Origin: Bacteroidota bacterium
Lineage (GTDB): Bacteria > Bacteroidota > Ignavibacteria > Ignavibacteriales > Ignavibacteriaceae
Reading direction: 5' to 3'
Length of the DNA stretch: 23,800 nt
NCBI GenBank assembly: GCA_021793635.1
Contig: JAJYSI010000007.1
Coordinates: forward strand, 1 to 23,800
Under the pieces are notes generated by a model that was not told the origin of the DNA, searched no databases, and worked only from the letters and a program-made list of their open reading frames with translations. The stretch's first letter is position 1, and every line of letters starts with the position of its first letter. Shown here piece after piece: positions 7,863 through 16,526 of this stretch. The translations under genes were made by a program, and so were the position numbers.

Positions 7863-8063
7863 TCAGCTTTTCTTTTTTTTCTTAGAAGGGAAAGCAAAGA
7901 TAAGCCCAACTGCTGCGCCGTAAAGAGTACTGATATATGGATTACTTTGTATCGGGCACCTGCCTGTAGTGCAGCCTATGAAATAATAATAAGCAAAACC
8001 AAGCCCTCCGCCAATTAAAACCGGCAAGAACTTAATATATTTTTTGAACAATTCAGATTTCAT
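7863..8063 (-). CDS. Small membrane protein, DUF6132-like
   Basis: I assign the start to the ATG at 8063, giving 66 residues; the frame stays open upstream to 8153 but the extra 30 residues look non-protein-like. There are two hydrophobic segments: FLPVLIGGGLGFAYYYFIG and STLYGAAVGLIFAF. The loop between them, GCTTGRCPIQSNPY, has two cysteines and a conserved-looking CPI-SNPY block, followed by a lysine-rich tail. This layout recalls the DUF6132 family of Bacteroidota, in which the GC-x-x-G-x-CPITSNP motif is characteristic; the function is unknown. It may sit next to rhodanese or sulphur-transfer genes in other genomes (inference), but not here. Its upstream region is A-rich (GTGAAAAA before the ATG) with no clear SD. 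Confidence 0.72.
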   Translation of the reverse strand: MKSELFKKYIKFLPVLIGGGLGFAYYYFIGCTTGRCPIQSNPYISTLYGAAVGLIFAFPSKKKKKS

Positions 8064-8168
8064 TTTTTCACTTTTTATAATATTATTTAAGAATAAGATG
8101 CTTTGAAAATAGAAAGGTTGCCGGTTCGTTTCCGCGTAATTATGATAAAACATCGAGTTGGCTAATTT

Positions 8169-8641
8169 TTATTTGCTAATCTCTCTTAAGAAAGCTATAT
8201 AATCCGTTAGTGGGGGATTAAAACCTAAATCTCTTATCTCTCTTGCTATTTGTGCACGATGGTATGCAGAGTGATGAGATATATGTGTCAATATGTCCTC
8301 AATAGTGTTTGTAAATTCTATTCTTTGGCTATTTTTATATCTAATTATTTTTTTAAATCTCTTTCTTTCATTTTACTTAAATACGAAAAATAGATCGAGG
8401 AATTTTCTTCTATAAGCTCTGAACACTCACCAAGGCTCAGCACTTTCCAAAAATTTAGATTTTCATATTCTCCTTTCTGCATTCTAAGCATCCATATCTG
8501 TTCGGCTAGTAGAATATGAGAAAGAATTTTCATTATTCCTTCATTATTTAAGCCTTGGGATTGTATGCTTGTAAGAGAGGTTTTGTTTGCCCATTCATTA
8601 TACCTTATCATCTTAAAAAAATATTCGATCATTTCACTCAC
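8169..8641 (-). pseudogene. DinB-family metal-dependent hydrolase-like gene broken by a one-base frameshift at an A7 run
   Basis: The frame from the ATG at 8641 encodes 98 residues and stops at TAA 8345-8347, immediately after seven A residues (T7 at 8348-8354 on the + strand). Adding one A, or slipping back one base there, continues into a second frame of 59 residues ending at TAA 8169-8171. The joined 157-residue protein is a normal-length DinB/YfiT-like four-helix bundle. The first metal-ligand His is H42 (SHILLAEQIW) and the HxxxH pair is H124/H128 (HSAYHRAQI). Without the frameshift correction, two of the three ligands are lost. It could be a decayed gene, a sequencing or assembly error in a homopolymer, or a gene expressed by slippage. 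The intact paralogue is at 8766-9254. Confidence 0.82.
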
Positions 8642-8765
8642 CGTTCTTTGAGAATAAGCAGTAGGTTTACTTGTATTTGTTTCATAATTTAACCTAATTT
8701 AAAAAACCTGCAATATAGGAAAATCAATAAGCCGACTTCAAGGAAGGCTTTCAAATATTTTTCAA

Positions 8766-9254
8766 TCAGTGCTCATCGCCCGAAGCACCATAGATTGCAG
8801 GGTGCGGAATACCATTCATTTTCAAATAAACGCCGAGCTGTGCTCTGTGGTGAACAAGGTGATTGATGGTCTGGCGCAGTATAATGCCTCGCGGCATATT
8901 CATCATTATCTCACCCTTCATTTTAAGCGCCCAATTTTCCTTAAGTGACTTTTCATCCATCTCGGCAAGCATTTTTTGAACTCTTTTTATTCCATCGTCA
9001 AATGCCTTAACCAATTCTTTCGCGTTCTGTGGTTTAGGAGGTTGTTTATAATTCGCAACATCGATAAAATCTTCTTTTATGATATCCGCGAACCAGTCGG
9101 TCATCGAGCCAGTCATAAATGCAAGCTGTCCTAAAGGCATAGATTTCGGGGATGGCTTGAAATCAAGCTTATCGAACGGAACTCGCTCTAGCATTCTGCG
9201 TGTTCCTTCGACCTCTTCGTTGAGCTCGTCCAATAGATCTTGTTTGTTTATCAT
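8766..9254 (-). CDS. DinB-family protein
   Basis: A 162-residue protein of the DinB/YfiT four-helix-bundle superfamily, whose members include thiol-dependent metalloenzymes and proteins of unknown function. The second half has the characteristic NHLVHHRAQLGVYLKMNGIPHPAIYG block with H132 and H136 as the HxxxH-type ligands, and the end GASGDE resembles the usual GPSADE. The position of the first ligand, normally His in the G-x-L-A-x-H motif, is Met here (GQLAFM, M47), so the metal site may be incomplete or use another residue. It stands upstream of a second, frameshifted DinB gene on the same strand, 124 nt apart. Its role is not evident from context. Confidence 0.9.
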   Translation of the reverse strand: MINKQDLLDELNEEVEGTRRMLERVPFDKLDFKPSPKSMPLGQLAFMTGSMTDWFADIIKEDFIDVANYKQPPKPQNAKELVKAFDDGIKRVQKMLAEMDEKSLKENWALKMKGEIMMNMPRGIILRQTINHLVHHRAQLGVYLKMNGIPHPAIYGASGDEH

Positions 9255-9416
9255 AACTCTTCCTATTATATGTTATTTAAAATCATGTAGAAAAAAGCTA
9301 TTCTGCTTTTGAGGCTTCACAGCAATATTTTAGATTAGCTTTTTTCATTTTCATTTTCAATTAAAAGAAAATTTAATTTTTCATAACATGTTTTCTTTTG
9401 TATCATAAACAACATC

Positions 9417-10832
9417 TTAATGGCTCGTACCATAAATAGTCGTAGAAGAACTTCCATTCGGTCCATTTGTAGATATTATTACTGATACCGGAGCAGAAAC
9501 GTTTACAGTATCGTTAGTATCATAAACCTGGAAACCAAAATGAGTCCAAGTTTTGCTTTGAGTATCCGGCAAGGTAACTGCAACATCACCTTGACCCGCA
9601 ACATTAGTTCCACTTACAGCTACACTAATTGTAGTCCCTTTTGCAAGAGGATTTCCATTTTCATCGCTTACTGTATATGTAAAGTTTTGGAAGCCGCCGT
9701 TTGGAATATCAAATGTTGTAGGGGAAACAATGGGATTTTGCGCTATTCCGGAAAAAAGTATTTTAACCGAATCATAAATCATGTTTTTATTTTCATCTGC
9801 AGTGTAGGCGGTAACCATTGCAAAACCGGTTCCATATTGGGTATTGTTTGCCAACGGAGCAGCGGATCTTAAGATTACAGAGCCAATACCGGATGCATCT
9901 GTATTTGTCGAAGCGCCAATTACTCCTGCAGTAGACTGAAAATAAACGGCGGTCCCTGGTCTAACAGGATTGCTATATTTATCGCCAACTATGGCTGTAA
10001 TAGCATCCGTTAAATTAAAAATATCATAACCAGGAAAATTAAACAACGCCGGGATAATGCTAAAATGCGCTAGGTCCGGAAGTCCTCCAAAAATAGTAAG
10101 TGCAACTGGCTGCGAATAAATTGTATGCGTACCTAAATTTATCGAAGCATAAACTTGAACAACACCGGCTTTTGTTCCGCTTGTAATATTAACGGAAGCC
10201 TGTCCTAAATCATTTGATTGCACCGACACAGGGCTTGGGCTTGCTCCGCCCGGTTGCGCTCCGATTGAAAAATTGACCATAACAGAATGATTTAAATCTA
10301 TCGGCGTACCGGATGAGTCAACAGCTTCAAATGTTAAAGTCGCGGTTACAGGCGAGCCGCTTCCAATTATGCCAATACTTGTCGAAGATTGTGACGCTAA
10401 AAAAATGCTTACGGGATCGCCGGATGGCTTTTGCCCGGAACTTACAGGGGTTAGGCTTATCGGTGATTGAAATGCATAGTTTGTACCACCGGTAACAGTT
10501 ATGGCAACTGTGTCTTGGTTGAAGCCGGACTTGGTAATAAATAATGTTAAGTTTATACTGCTGGGTAGCTGAATCGAAGTAGAAAATTTTCCTTGAGAAT
10601 CGGTAAAGATACTTGTGTTAACTGATGAACCATATACCTGGACAATAGCGCTGTCTACCGGTATTCCCGTTGTACTGCTAATAACCTGTCCGCTTATTAT
10701 GCTTGTTTGATTTGTCCCGCTGCTTGCTGGTTGTGTGATGGTAGAATTTGGCTTGCAGCTAAAATTTAAAATTGAAGTAATGAAAAGAAGAACAAAAACA
10801 ACAGCCGGTATAATTTTTTTTGTTAAGGACAT
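9417..10832 (-). CDS. Surface lipoprotein with carboxypeptidase-regulatory-like and Ig-like (Big_1-type) domains
   Basis: This 471-residue protein begins with a lipoprotein signal peptide (lysines, a hydrophobic stretch, then NFSC; lipidated C26). A Ser/Thr/Gln-rich spacer follows. Residues about 46-127 look like a CarboxypepD_reg-like beta-sandwich (SGQVISSTTGIPVDSAIVQVYG, then TDSQGKFSTS). Two or three invasin/intimin-type Ig-like repeats follow, roughly 140-248, 260-360 and 370-471, marked by phrases such as SNDLGQASVNITSGTKAG and VSDENGNPLAKGTTISVAV. No catalytic motif is visible. It is probably exposed at the outer membrane as a structural or adhesive protein. It lies 108 nt downstream of the polysaccharide operon on the same strand but has its own plausible promoter, so a role in exopolysaccharide attachment is only a guess. 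Confidence 0.85.
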   Translation of the reverse strand: MSLTKKIIPAVVFVLLFITSILNFSCKPNSTITQPASSGTNQTSIISGQVISSTTGIPVDSAIVQVYGSSVNTSIFTDSQGKFSTSIQLPSSINLTLFITKSGFNQDTVAITVTGGTNYAFQSPISLTPVSSGQKPSGDPVSIFLASQSSTSIGIIGSGSPVTATLTFEAVDSSGTPIDLNHSVMVNFSIGAQPGGASPSPVSVQSNDLGQASVNITSGTKAGVVQVYASINLGTHTIYSQPVALTIFGGLPDLAHFSIIPALFNFPGYDIFNLTDAITAIVGDKYSNPVRPGTAVYFQSTAGVIGASTNTDASGIGSVILRSAAPLANNTQYGTGFAMVTAYTADENKNMIYDSVKILFSGIAQNPIVSPTTFDIPNGGFQNFTYTVSDENGNPLAKGTTISVAVSGTNVAGQGDVAVTLPDTQSKTWTHFGFQVYDTNDTVNVSAPVSVIISTNGPNGSSSTTIYGTSH

Positions 10833-10868
10833 GTTATTGCCTAATAAATATTTTATAACTTTTGAAGT

Positions 10869-10897
10869 AAATTAGTTTTGCTTCTTTTTAATGTCAA
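10869..10897 (-). promoter_or_regulatory. Possible sigma-70-type promoter of the Ig-domain lipoprotein gene
   Basis: On the minus strand a perfect TTGACA (10892-10897) is followed after 17 nt by TAATTT (10869-10874), a weak -10 match. Its location 37 nt before the ATG at 10832 is suitable. The -10 element agrees with the consensus at only about half its positions, so this is tentative. Confidence 0.3.
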
Positions 10898-10940
10898 GTG
10901 AATTGTAAAATCATTTATTTCAATATTCAAAGATAATTTT

Positions 10941-12338
10941 CTAAACACCTTTAGTTTCTCCCTTAATCATTTGCCAAACCGTCATCAAAATGATCTGAAT
11001 GTCTAACCAAAACGACCAATTTTCTATGTACCAAAGATCGTATTCGATTCTTTTTATAGTTCTCTTTTTATTCTCATCATAATCCGGTACATCACCGCGT
11101 AAACCATGCACCTGCGCCCAACCCGTAATGCCGGGCTTCACCCAGCTTCTTATTTTTATTTCTTCAACCATCCCTTCATATATTTCGTTAAAGGCAAGTG
11201 GGTGAGGTCTTGGTCCCACAACTGACATTTCACCCTTGAAAACATTAATAAATTGCGGAAGTTCATCAATATTAGACTTTCTTAAGAACTTCCCGATTTT
11301 AGTGATGCGTAGGTCTCCTTCAACTGTAGGTTGATATTCATTAGTACTTTTATTATCCACATACATTGTTCTGAATTTGTAACAATGGAATGTTTGATTG
11401 TTTACGCCTATCCTATCTTGCACAAAGAATAAAGCGCCGGATGAAAAAAACCGGTTTAATACAATGAGTAGTGGAGAAAGCCAGGAGAGTATAAATATAA
11501 TTGCGAGTACAGAAAAGATTATGTCGAAAGCTCTTTTGACGAATCGCCAATGAAACTCTCCTAGTGGTTCGCTTCTTACCGTAATAATAGGAAAGTTCCC
11601 AATCATACTGATTTGAAATTTTTTGGAAACGAAGCGAAAATAATCCGGAATTATGTTCGCTCTTACTGCCCGCCGGTTGCATGTTTTGATAATATCATCA
11701 AGCTGGTTTGATGCGTAAATAGGAAGCGCAATTATTACCTCATCAACAGTCTTTTCAACAAGTATTTTATCAAGATCCGTTAACTTACCAATAATATCGT
11801 TGTTGGCTCCGCTTTGATCATCGTCTAAAAATCCAACAAAATTAAATCCAAAATCCTCGTGCTCGGAAATCATTTTATAAAAATTCTTTCCGATTTCTCC
11901 GGCGCCGATTATTAGAACATTTATAATGTTTTTTTCGCTTCCTCTTATTATCCCGAGAAAATATTTAAGAACTTGTGTTCTTAAGCTGATTAGAACCATA
12001 AGCATAATGGAATAGAGAATTATAAAATTTCTTGTAAATAAATCTTCTTTAACTATGAAAATAAACAGAATCGCCGCAAGCGCCTGCACAATAACATTTC
12101 TGACAATCTTAATAAATTGGTAAGAAAGATTTCTGGTCGTAAAATCTTCATAGAAATTTATTACGTTAGAAAAAAAGTACCAGATAAAATTAAGTGCCAT
12201 CATCAGCACAAACATATATTCACGGGCGAGTAAAATTTTAAGAGACTGCGCAAGGATCGCCGAAACGATAAAGGAAATATTTAAAAGTAGAAGGTCCGAA
12301 AATAGTCTGAGATAGAATGTGGATCTTTTGTTTACCAT
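10941..12338 (-). CDS. Polyprenyl-phosphate sugar phosphotransferase (WbaP/WcaJ family), initiates polysaccharide synthesis
   Basis: Transfers a sugar 1-phosphate from a nucleotide sugar to undecaprenyl phosphate at the inner membrane, the first step of capsule, exopolysaccharide or O-antigen assembly. In the 465 residues, about four N-terminal membrane helices (10-130) are followed by a Rossmann-like CoA_binding_3 domain (VLIIGAGEIGKNF from 141). A further hydrophobic segment (about 272-297) leads into the bacterial sugar transferase domain: KFRTM (321-325), DELPQFINVFKGEMSVVGPRP (358-378), KPGITGWAQVHGLRG (401-415) and YDLWYIENWSFWLD (433-446). The Asp-Glu in NIDELPQ is the catalytic pair in this superfamily. 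The donor sugar cannot be told. It is the last gene of the six-gene operon, 3 nt after the preceding stop. Confidence 0.95.
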   Translation of the reverse strand: MVNKRSTFYLRLFSDLLLLNISFIVSAILAQSLKILLAREYMFVLMMALNFIWYFFSNVINFYEDFTTRNLSYQFIKIVRNVIVQALAAILFIFIVKEDLFTRNFIILYSIMLMVLISLRTQVLKYFLGIIRGSEKNIINVLIIGAGEIGKNFYKMISEHEDFGFNFVGFLDDDQSGANNDIIGKLTDLDKILVEKTVDEVIIALPIYASNQLDDIIKTCNRRAVRANIIPDYFRFVSKKFQISMIGNFPIITVRSEPLGEFHWRFVKRAFDIIFSVLAIIFILSWLSPLLIVLNRFFSSGALFFVQDRIGVNNQTFHCYKFRTMYVDNKSTNEYQPTVEGDLRITKIGKFLRKSNIDELPQFINVFKGEMSVVGPRPHPLAFNEIYEGMVEEIKIRSWVKPGITGWAQVHGLRGDVPDYDENKKRTIKRIEYDLWYIENWSFWLDIQIILMTVWQMIKGETKGV

Positions 12339-12341
12339 TAT

Positions 12342-13460
12342 TTAACCTTTGAAAAACTCTTTTGCTTTATCTGATACAAAGTCTAAAATTTTCTTTTCAA
12401 ATATTTTTCTGTCAAATTGCTTCGCATAATTGTTCAGCGCTACGGGATCAAAATTGTTTTGTGATTTTTCAAACCTTATGACTGCATCTTTAATTGAATC
12501 TGCAGTCTGGCTTTCAAAAAGGATTCCTGTTTGGGTATCGATAATTGTTTCCGCGGTTCCTCCTTTATTTAATGCAATTACTGGTGTACCGCTTGCAAGC
12601 GCTTCTACCGGCATTATTCCAAAATCTTCATCTGCGGCAAAAACGAAAGCTTTAGCATTTTGCATAAAGCTTTTCAGTTTCTCCAATGGTTGGTAACCGG
12701 TAAATTCAATGTTGATTGTTGATTTGCGTTTTAATTTAGCTTCGTCCGGTCCATCACCAATAATAATTAGCTTTTTATCCGGCATTTGAGAAAACGATTC
12801 GATTATCAGATCTATTCGTTTATAAGGTACGAAACGCGAAGCTGTTAGATAATAATTTTCCTTTCGGCTTCCGCATCCGAATTTTTCAACATCAACCGGC
12901 GGATAAATTACTGCAGAATCCCGCCTGTAGATTTTTTTAATTCTTGAAGCAACATAATTTGAGTTGGCAATAAAATAATCAACTCTGTTTGCTGCATTTA
13001 CATCCCACATCCTTATATAATGCAAAATTGCTTTTGCAAAAGTTCCTTTTATTCCTTTCGTTAAATTTGATTCGCGCAAATACTGATGGGTCAAATCCCA
13101 GGCATACCTAATCGGCGTATGACAATAATTTATATGCAGCTGATTCGCATTTGTCAAAACTCCTTTTGCAACCGCGTGCGAGCTTGAAATTATTAGATCA
13201 TATTTTGAAAGATCAAACTGTTCTATTGCGTAAGGAAAAAGCGGTAGAAAATTTCTGTGCTTTGTTCTAATCGATTTCCAGTTCTGGAGAAATGAAGTTT
13301 GAGGAATTTTTTCCTTAGTAACTATTTTTTGTTCTTCCGGAGTAAGCAAATTGAAAAGCACAAACACATCTGCGTCTTTCCAAATATTTGTTAACGACTC
13401 AACAACTCTTTCGGAGCCCGCGTAACCTGCAAACCAATCGTGAACAATTGCTGTTTTCAA
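12342..13460 (-). CDS. Glycosyltransferase family 4 (GT-B fold), WbaZ-like
   Basis: A cytoplasmic or membrane-associated retaining glycosyltransferase of 372 residues. The N-terminal acceptor domain begins IVHDWFAGYAGSERVVESL. CHTPIRYAWDLTHQYL (from 113) is a block typical of the mannosyltransferase-like GT4 group that includes WbaZ. The donor domain contains LTASRFVPYKRIDLIIESF (205-223), IIGDGPDEAKL, and the EX7E motif at E278/E286 (EDFGIMPVEALASGTPVIA). The linkage and the sugar are not predictable, though the mannosyltransferase resemblance is suggestive. It is the fifth gene of the operon: 18 nt after the upstream GT4 stop and 3 nt before the sugar phosphotransferase. Confidence 0.92.
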   Translation of the reverse strand: MKTAIVHDWFAGYAGSERVVESLTNIWKDADVFVLFNLLTPEEQKIVTKEKIPQTSFLQNWKSIRTKHRNFLPLFPYAIEQFDLSKYDLIISSSHAVAKGVLTNANQLHINYCHTPIRYAWDLTHQYLRESNLTKGIKGTFAKAILHYIRMWDVNAANRVDYFIANSNYVASRIKKIYRRDSAVIYPPVDVEKFGCGSRKENYYLTASRFVPYKRIDLIIESFSQMPDKKLIIIGDGPDEAKLKRKSTINIEFTGYQPLEKLKSFMQNAKAFVFAADEDFGIMPVEALASGTPVIALNKGGTAETIIDTQTGILFESQTADSIKDAVIRFEKSQNNFDPVALNNYAKQFDRKIFEKKILDFVSDKAKEFFKG

Positions 13461-13478
13461 AAATGTCTCTTTCTAATT

Positions 13479-14633
13479 TTATACTGAGTCAAATAATCTC
13501 TTATACTGCTGTGAAAAATTTTTCATACTGAACCTTTCTTCTACGGTCTTACTGGCATTATTTTTCACCCTTATCATTTCGTCAGAATGAAAATTACGGA
13601 TACAGTAACCCAACTTTTGATAAAGCGCTTCTGCGTCAGAAGGAGCAATGAGAAAGCCGTCGTAGCCATTTGTAATTATTTCTTTGGGACCTCCAATGTC
13701 CGACGCGATAACAATTTTTCCAAAAGCCATAGCTTCTAAAACAGTAAAAGAAAATGCCTCCGCTATTTTAGAATAATTAATAACAATATCAATATCTGAA
13801 TAAAGTTTTTGTTTGGATTTCTCAAACCCACAAAAACAGATTTTATCTGAATTTCCGGATTCTTTGATCATCTCCTTCAGTTCAGTTTCGTAAACCAAAG
13901 AATCTGGTTCGGACTTTCTGATATTGCCGTATATCCTGAGAAAGACATTTTTATTATCCGGCAAAATTCGGTTTACTGCAACAATAATAGTATCAATTGA
14001 CTTTAATCTAATTATGCTTCCTACTATGCCGACACGGATACTGTTGTGACCGTTGTTTGTTATCATGTCAAAAACCGGCGGTTCAATTCCATGCCGAATA
14101 GTTATGATTTTATTATGTGAACGGCTTATTAAAATGCCTCTAACGTTCTCTTCAACTGAATTAGATACACAAACAATTCTGAAAATGAAACGATTTAGTG
14201 TTCTCAATATTTTTGCTTCAATTGATACTTCTTTATAAATAAGATGCTGCATTACTAAGATTTTTTTTGAAGTCAAAAGCGCAGCAGGTAAGGACAGCAG
14301 GGTAGCAAAATTGCCATTTGCCAATATGAAATCAACTTTATAATGGAAAATTGCCCTTATTAAAAAAAATGTAGAAGCAAAAACATTGCAAGCAATCCTT
14401 ATCTTTGAAATGAATGCCCAGCTATCTCCATTGCGAAATATTTTCTTTAAGCTTCTTATCAAAATTACTTTGATACTGTTTTGTTGAAAGATACCGTAAG
14501 ATTCTCCGGGAGGCGAAACGAACACGAAGTTATAATCCTTTACATTTTCAAAAAGTCTTAATAAAAATTCTTCCCCTCCTCCCCAGCTATTTGCAACAGA
14601 TACAATTAATATGTTTTTCTTTACCGGTTGCAT
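13479..14633 (-). CDS. Glycosyltransferase family 4 (GT-B fold)
   Basis: This 384-residue protein has a GT-B architecture. The N-terminal domain opens with ILIVSVANSWGGGEEFLLRLF (from 8), whose glycine-rich loop usually contacts the acceptor or phosphate. VGIVGSIIRLKSIDTII (201-217) begins the donor domain, and the EX7E motif is E292/E300 (EAFSFTVLEAMAFGKIVIA), followed by SDIGGPKEIITNGYDGFLI. Substrate is unknown. The ATG directly follows the TGA stop of the upstream GT2 gene with no spacer, suggesting translational coupling. It diverges strongly from the neighbouring GT4, so they are probably not recent duplicates and likely add different sugars. Confidence 0.92.
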   Translation of the reverse strand: MQPVKKNILIVSVANSWGGGEEFLLRLFENVKDYNFVFVSPPGESYGIFQQNSIKVILIRSLKKIFRNGDSWAFISKIRIACNVFASTFFLIRAIFHYKVDFILANGNFATLLSLPAALLTSKKILVMQHLIYKEVSIEAKILRTLNRFIFRIVCVSNSVEENVRGILISRSHNKIITIRHGIEPPVFDMITNNGHNSIRVGIVGSIIRLKSIDTIIVAVNRILPDNKNVFLRIYGNIRKSEPDSLVYETELKEMIKESGNSDKICFCGFEKSKQKLYSDIDIVINYSKIAEAFSFTVLEAMAFGKIVIASDIGGPKEIITNGYDGFLIAPSDAEALYQKLGYCIRNFHSDEMIRVKNNASKTVEERFSMKNFSQQYKRLFDSV

Positions 14634-15494
14634 TCAATTCCAGTCTGTTGATTTATTTTTGGAATCAAAGAAGGACGAACTTTTAGCCCGCAAGTAGGTA
14701 AGGTAGTGAACTAGATTTCTTGCAAGACGGGTAAAAATGTTTTTATTTCGATAAAATCTATATGCAGGTAAATTCAATTTGTGTTTAGCAGAAAGGTATT
14801 CTAAGCGTGCTTGTTTTGTTTGCCAATCTGCGGATGATTGGTTTTTATGAACCCGGTAATAAGCATGAATGCGGGGAATAAAGCCGAAACTACCTTTCTC
14901 TGATATTCGCAGCCACACATCGTAATCTTCAACGGCTTTTAATTTTGGGTCTTCATCAAACCCTCCGGTTTGTTTTATTACTTCTGTTTTTACAAGTACA
15001 GTGGAACAGGTTATCGAATTTCCATTTTTAATTAATTCATCTCTTGTTTTAGCTGCTTTATGAAGCAAAGGCAAAACTTCATAGAAAGGAGAAAAAATAT
15101 TTACTTCTCCGAAGGTTACACTCATCGAGTATATAAAATTCTTTTCCGGATGCTTAAGAAAATAAATAACTTGTTCTTGAAGTTTGTATTTATCCCACAA
15201 GTCATCTCCGTCAAGAAATGCAATTAAATCGGAATTGGATTTGCTTATTCCAAAATTCCTGGGTACCGAGGGAAGACCTGCATGGTTGATCATAAAATAT
15301 TTTATGCGGTCATCTTTGAGGGCGTACGTTTTTACAATTTCTAAAGTTTTGTCTTCAGAAGAATCGTCTACTAGAATAACTTCAAAGTTTTTATATGTCT
15401 GATTTATAACAGAGGATAAGGTTTCCCCGATAAACTTTTCCATGTTGTAAGTTGTGATTATTACCGAAACGGATGGATTAGTTTGCAGGTTCAT
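14634..15494 (-). CDS. Glycosyltransferase family 2 (GT-A fold)
   Basis: An inverting transferase of 286 residues that builds on the lipid-linked sugar on the cytoplasmic face. The N-terminal nucleotide-binding part starts VSVIITTYNMEKFIGETLSSV (9-29), with VDDSSEDKT at 42-50, and the DxD-type metal motif is LDGDDLW (94-100, D95 and D97). The block VEDYDVWLRISEKGSFGFIP holds the ED of the catalytic-base region. There is no transmembrane segment at the C-terminus, so it is probably a single sugar transferase, not a processive synthase. It lies 4 nt after the stop of the upstream gene, and its stop touches the start of the next. Confidence 0.94.
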   Translation of the reverse strand: MNLQTNPSVSVIITTYNMEKFIGETLSSVINQTYKNFEVILVDDSSEDKTLEIVKTYALKDDRIKYFMINHAGLPSVPRNFGISKSNSDLIAFLDGDDLWDKYKLQEQVIYFLKHPEKNFIYSMSVTFGEVNIFSPFYEVLPLLHKAAKTRDELIKNGNSITCSTVLVKTEVIKQTGGFDEDPKLKAVEDYDVWLRISEKGSFGFIPRIHAYYRVHKNQSSADWQTKQARLEYLSAKHKLNLPAYRFYRNKNIFTRLARNLVHYLTYLRAKSSSFFDSKNKSTDWN

Positions 15495-15498
15495 CAGA

Positions 15499-16512
15499 TT
15501 ACTTTAAGACTTGTTCAACTAAATTTTTAAGGTATAACTGTGCGGTATGCTCGCGCAGAGAGTGCTCGTAACCTCTGTTCGCAATGGAATTTCTTAACTC
15601 ATCATTATTCAAGAAAAATTTAATCTCACCGGGAAGCTGCCTTACATCTTCGTATACGGCAATTTCTTTGTCGATTTCATATATTTGATTCAAACTCGGA
15701 ATAAAGTAGCTCAATTGAAATCCACCGCTTGCATTAATTTCGAAATGTCTTCCCTTAACTTGCTCTTTGTTTTTTTTAAGGAGTAATAGCTGTTTAATGT
15801 TTTTAAATGATGGCAAAGACCATATCAAAAAAGAAATATCATAACTACTTGAGTTTGAAAGATTAAGATTTATCTTGGATTGGTTAAAAACCTTTATCAT
15901 TTCATCCTGGGATATCCATCTGCCGCTTTTCCCCCAACCTCTTCCAAAAATGTTTAATCTTATTCCCTCTTTCTCCAAAAGATGTTTTACCCAGTTTCTA
16001 AAGGGACTATAACCTCCGACGAAAGAAACATCATACTTTTTTTCAACATCCAATTTTTTATAGATGGATGAATTAAATCCAAATGGCGAATATATGACGT
16101 TCTTAATCCCTTCAAGCTTATATTGTTGAAACATATAATAATCGGGCGTTGAGAAATAATCAAAATATTTTATCCAGTGACGGACAAACTTTTGTCTCCA
16201 GGGATCATCAAAAAAATAGATGATTGTTTTTGTATACTTCCTAAGAGATGAAATGATCTCTTCATCAAATTGCCCTTCCCAAAGTAAACAGAAAATTGCA
16301 ACATCCGGTTTGTCTCGAAGAATGACTTCCCTAAGTTTTTTATTCATCATTTCTTTGCCGGCTTGCTTGTATTCTGAATAGTAATCATACAGTAAAACAT
16401 TTTCTTTCCCGAACACATCACACAAAGGTAAATAGACGTTGTAATACTCATAAGAAAAACCGCGTTCTTCATAGCCATAATCGTATTTCATTATTGCGAC
16501 AACTATCTTCAT
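15499..16512 (-). CDS. CgeB-like glycosyltransferase
   Basis: A 337-residue protein resembling the CgeB/DUF3880-type GT-B glycosyltransferases, used in spore-coat and surface-sugar systems. Diagnostic parts are TIIYFFDDPWRQKFVRHW and FDYFSTPDYYMFQQYK in the N-terminal half, KYDVSFVGGYSPFRNWVKHL at the start of the C-terminal domain, IRLNIFGRGW, and the late block GRHFEINASGGFQLSYFIP, in which the Glu of F-E-x-x-A-S-G-G aligns with the donor-binding Glu. Donor and acceptor are unknown. It lies 14 nt after the flippase stop and 4 nt before the GT2 gene. An alternative view is an uncharacterised GT1-like family member. Confidence 0.85.
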   Translation of the reverse strand: MKIVVAIMKYDYGYEERGFSYEYYNVYLPLCDVFGKENVLLYDYYSEYKQAGKEMMNKKLREVILRDKPDVAIFCLLWEGQFDEEIISSLRKYTKTIIYFFDDPWRQKFVRHWIKYFDYFSTPDYYMFQQYKLEGIKNVIYSPFGFNSSIYKKLDVEKKYDVSFVGGYSPFRNWVKHLLEKEGIRLNIFGRGWGKSGRWISQDEMIKVFNQSKINLNLSNSSSYDISFLIWSLPSFKNIKQLLLLKKNKEQVKGRHFEINASGGFQLSYFIPSLNQIYEIDKEIAVYEDVRQLPGEIKFFLNNDELRNSIANRGYEHSLREHTAQLYLKNLVEQVLK

Positions 16513-16526
16513 ATAATTTGTATTCT

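Noticed and set aside
7863..8153. 96-residue version of the DUF6132-like protein
   Set aside because: The first 30 residues are an unstructured upstream extension; the conserved membrane protein begins at the ATG at 8063.
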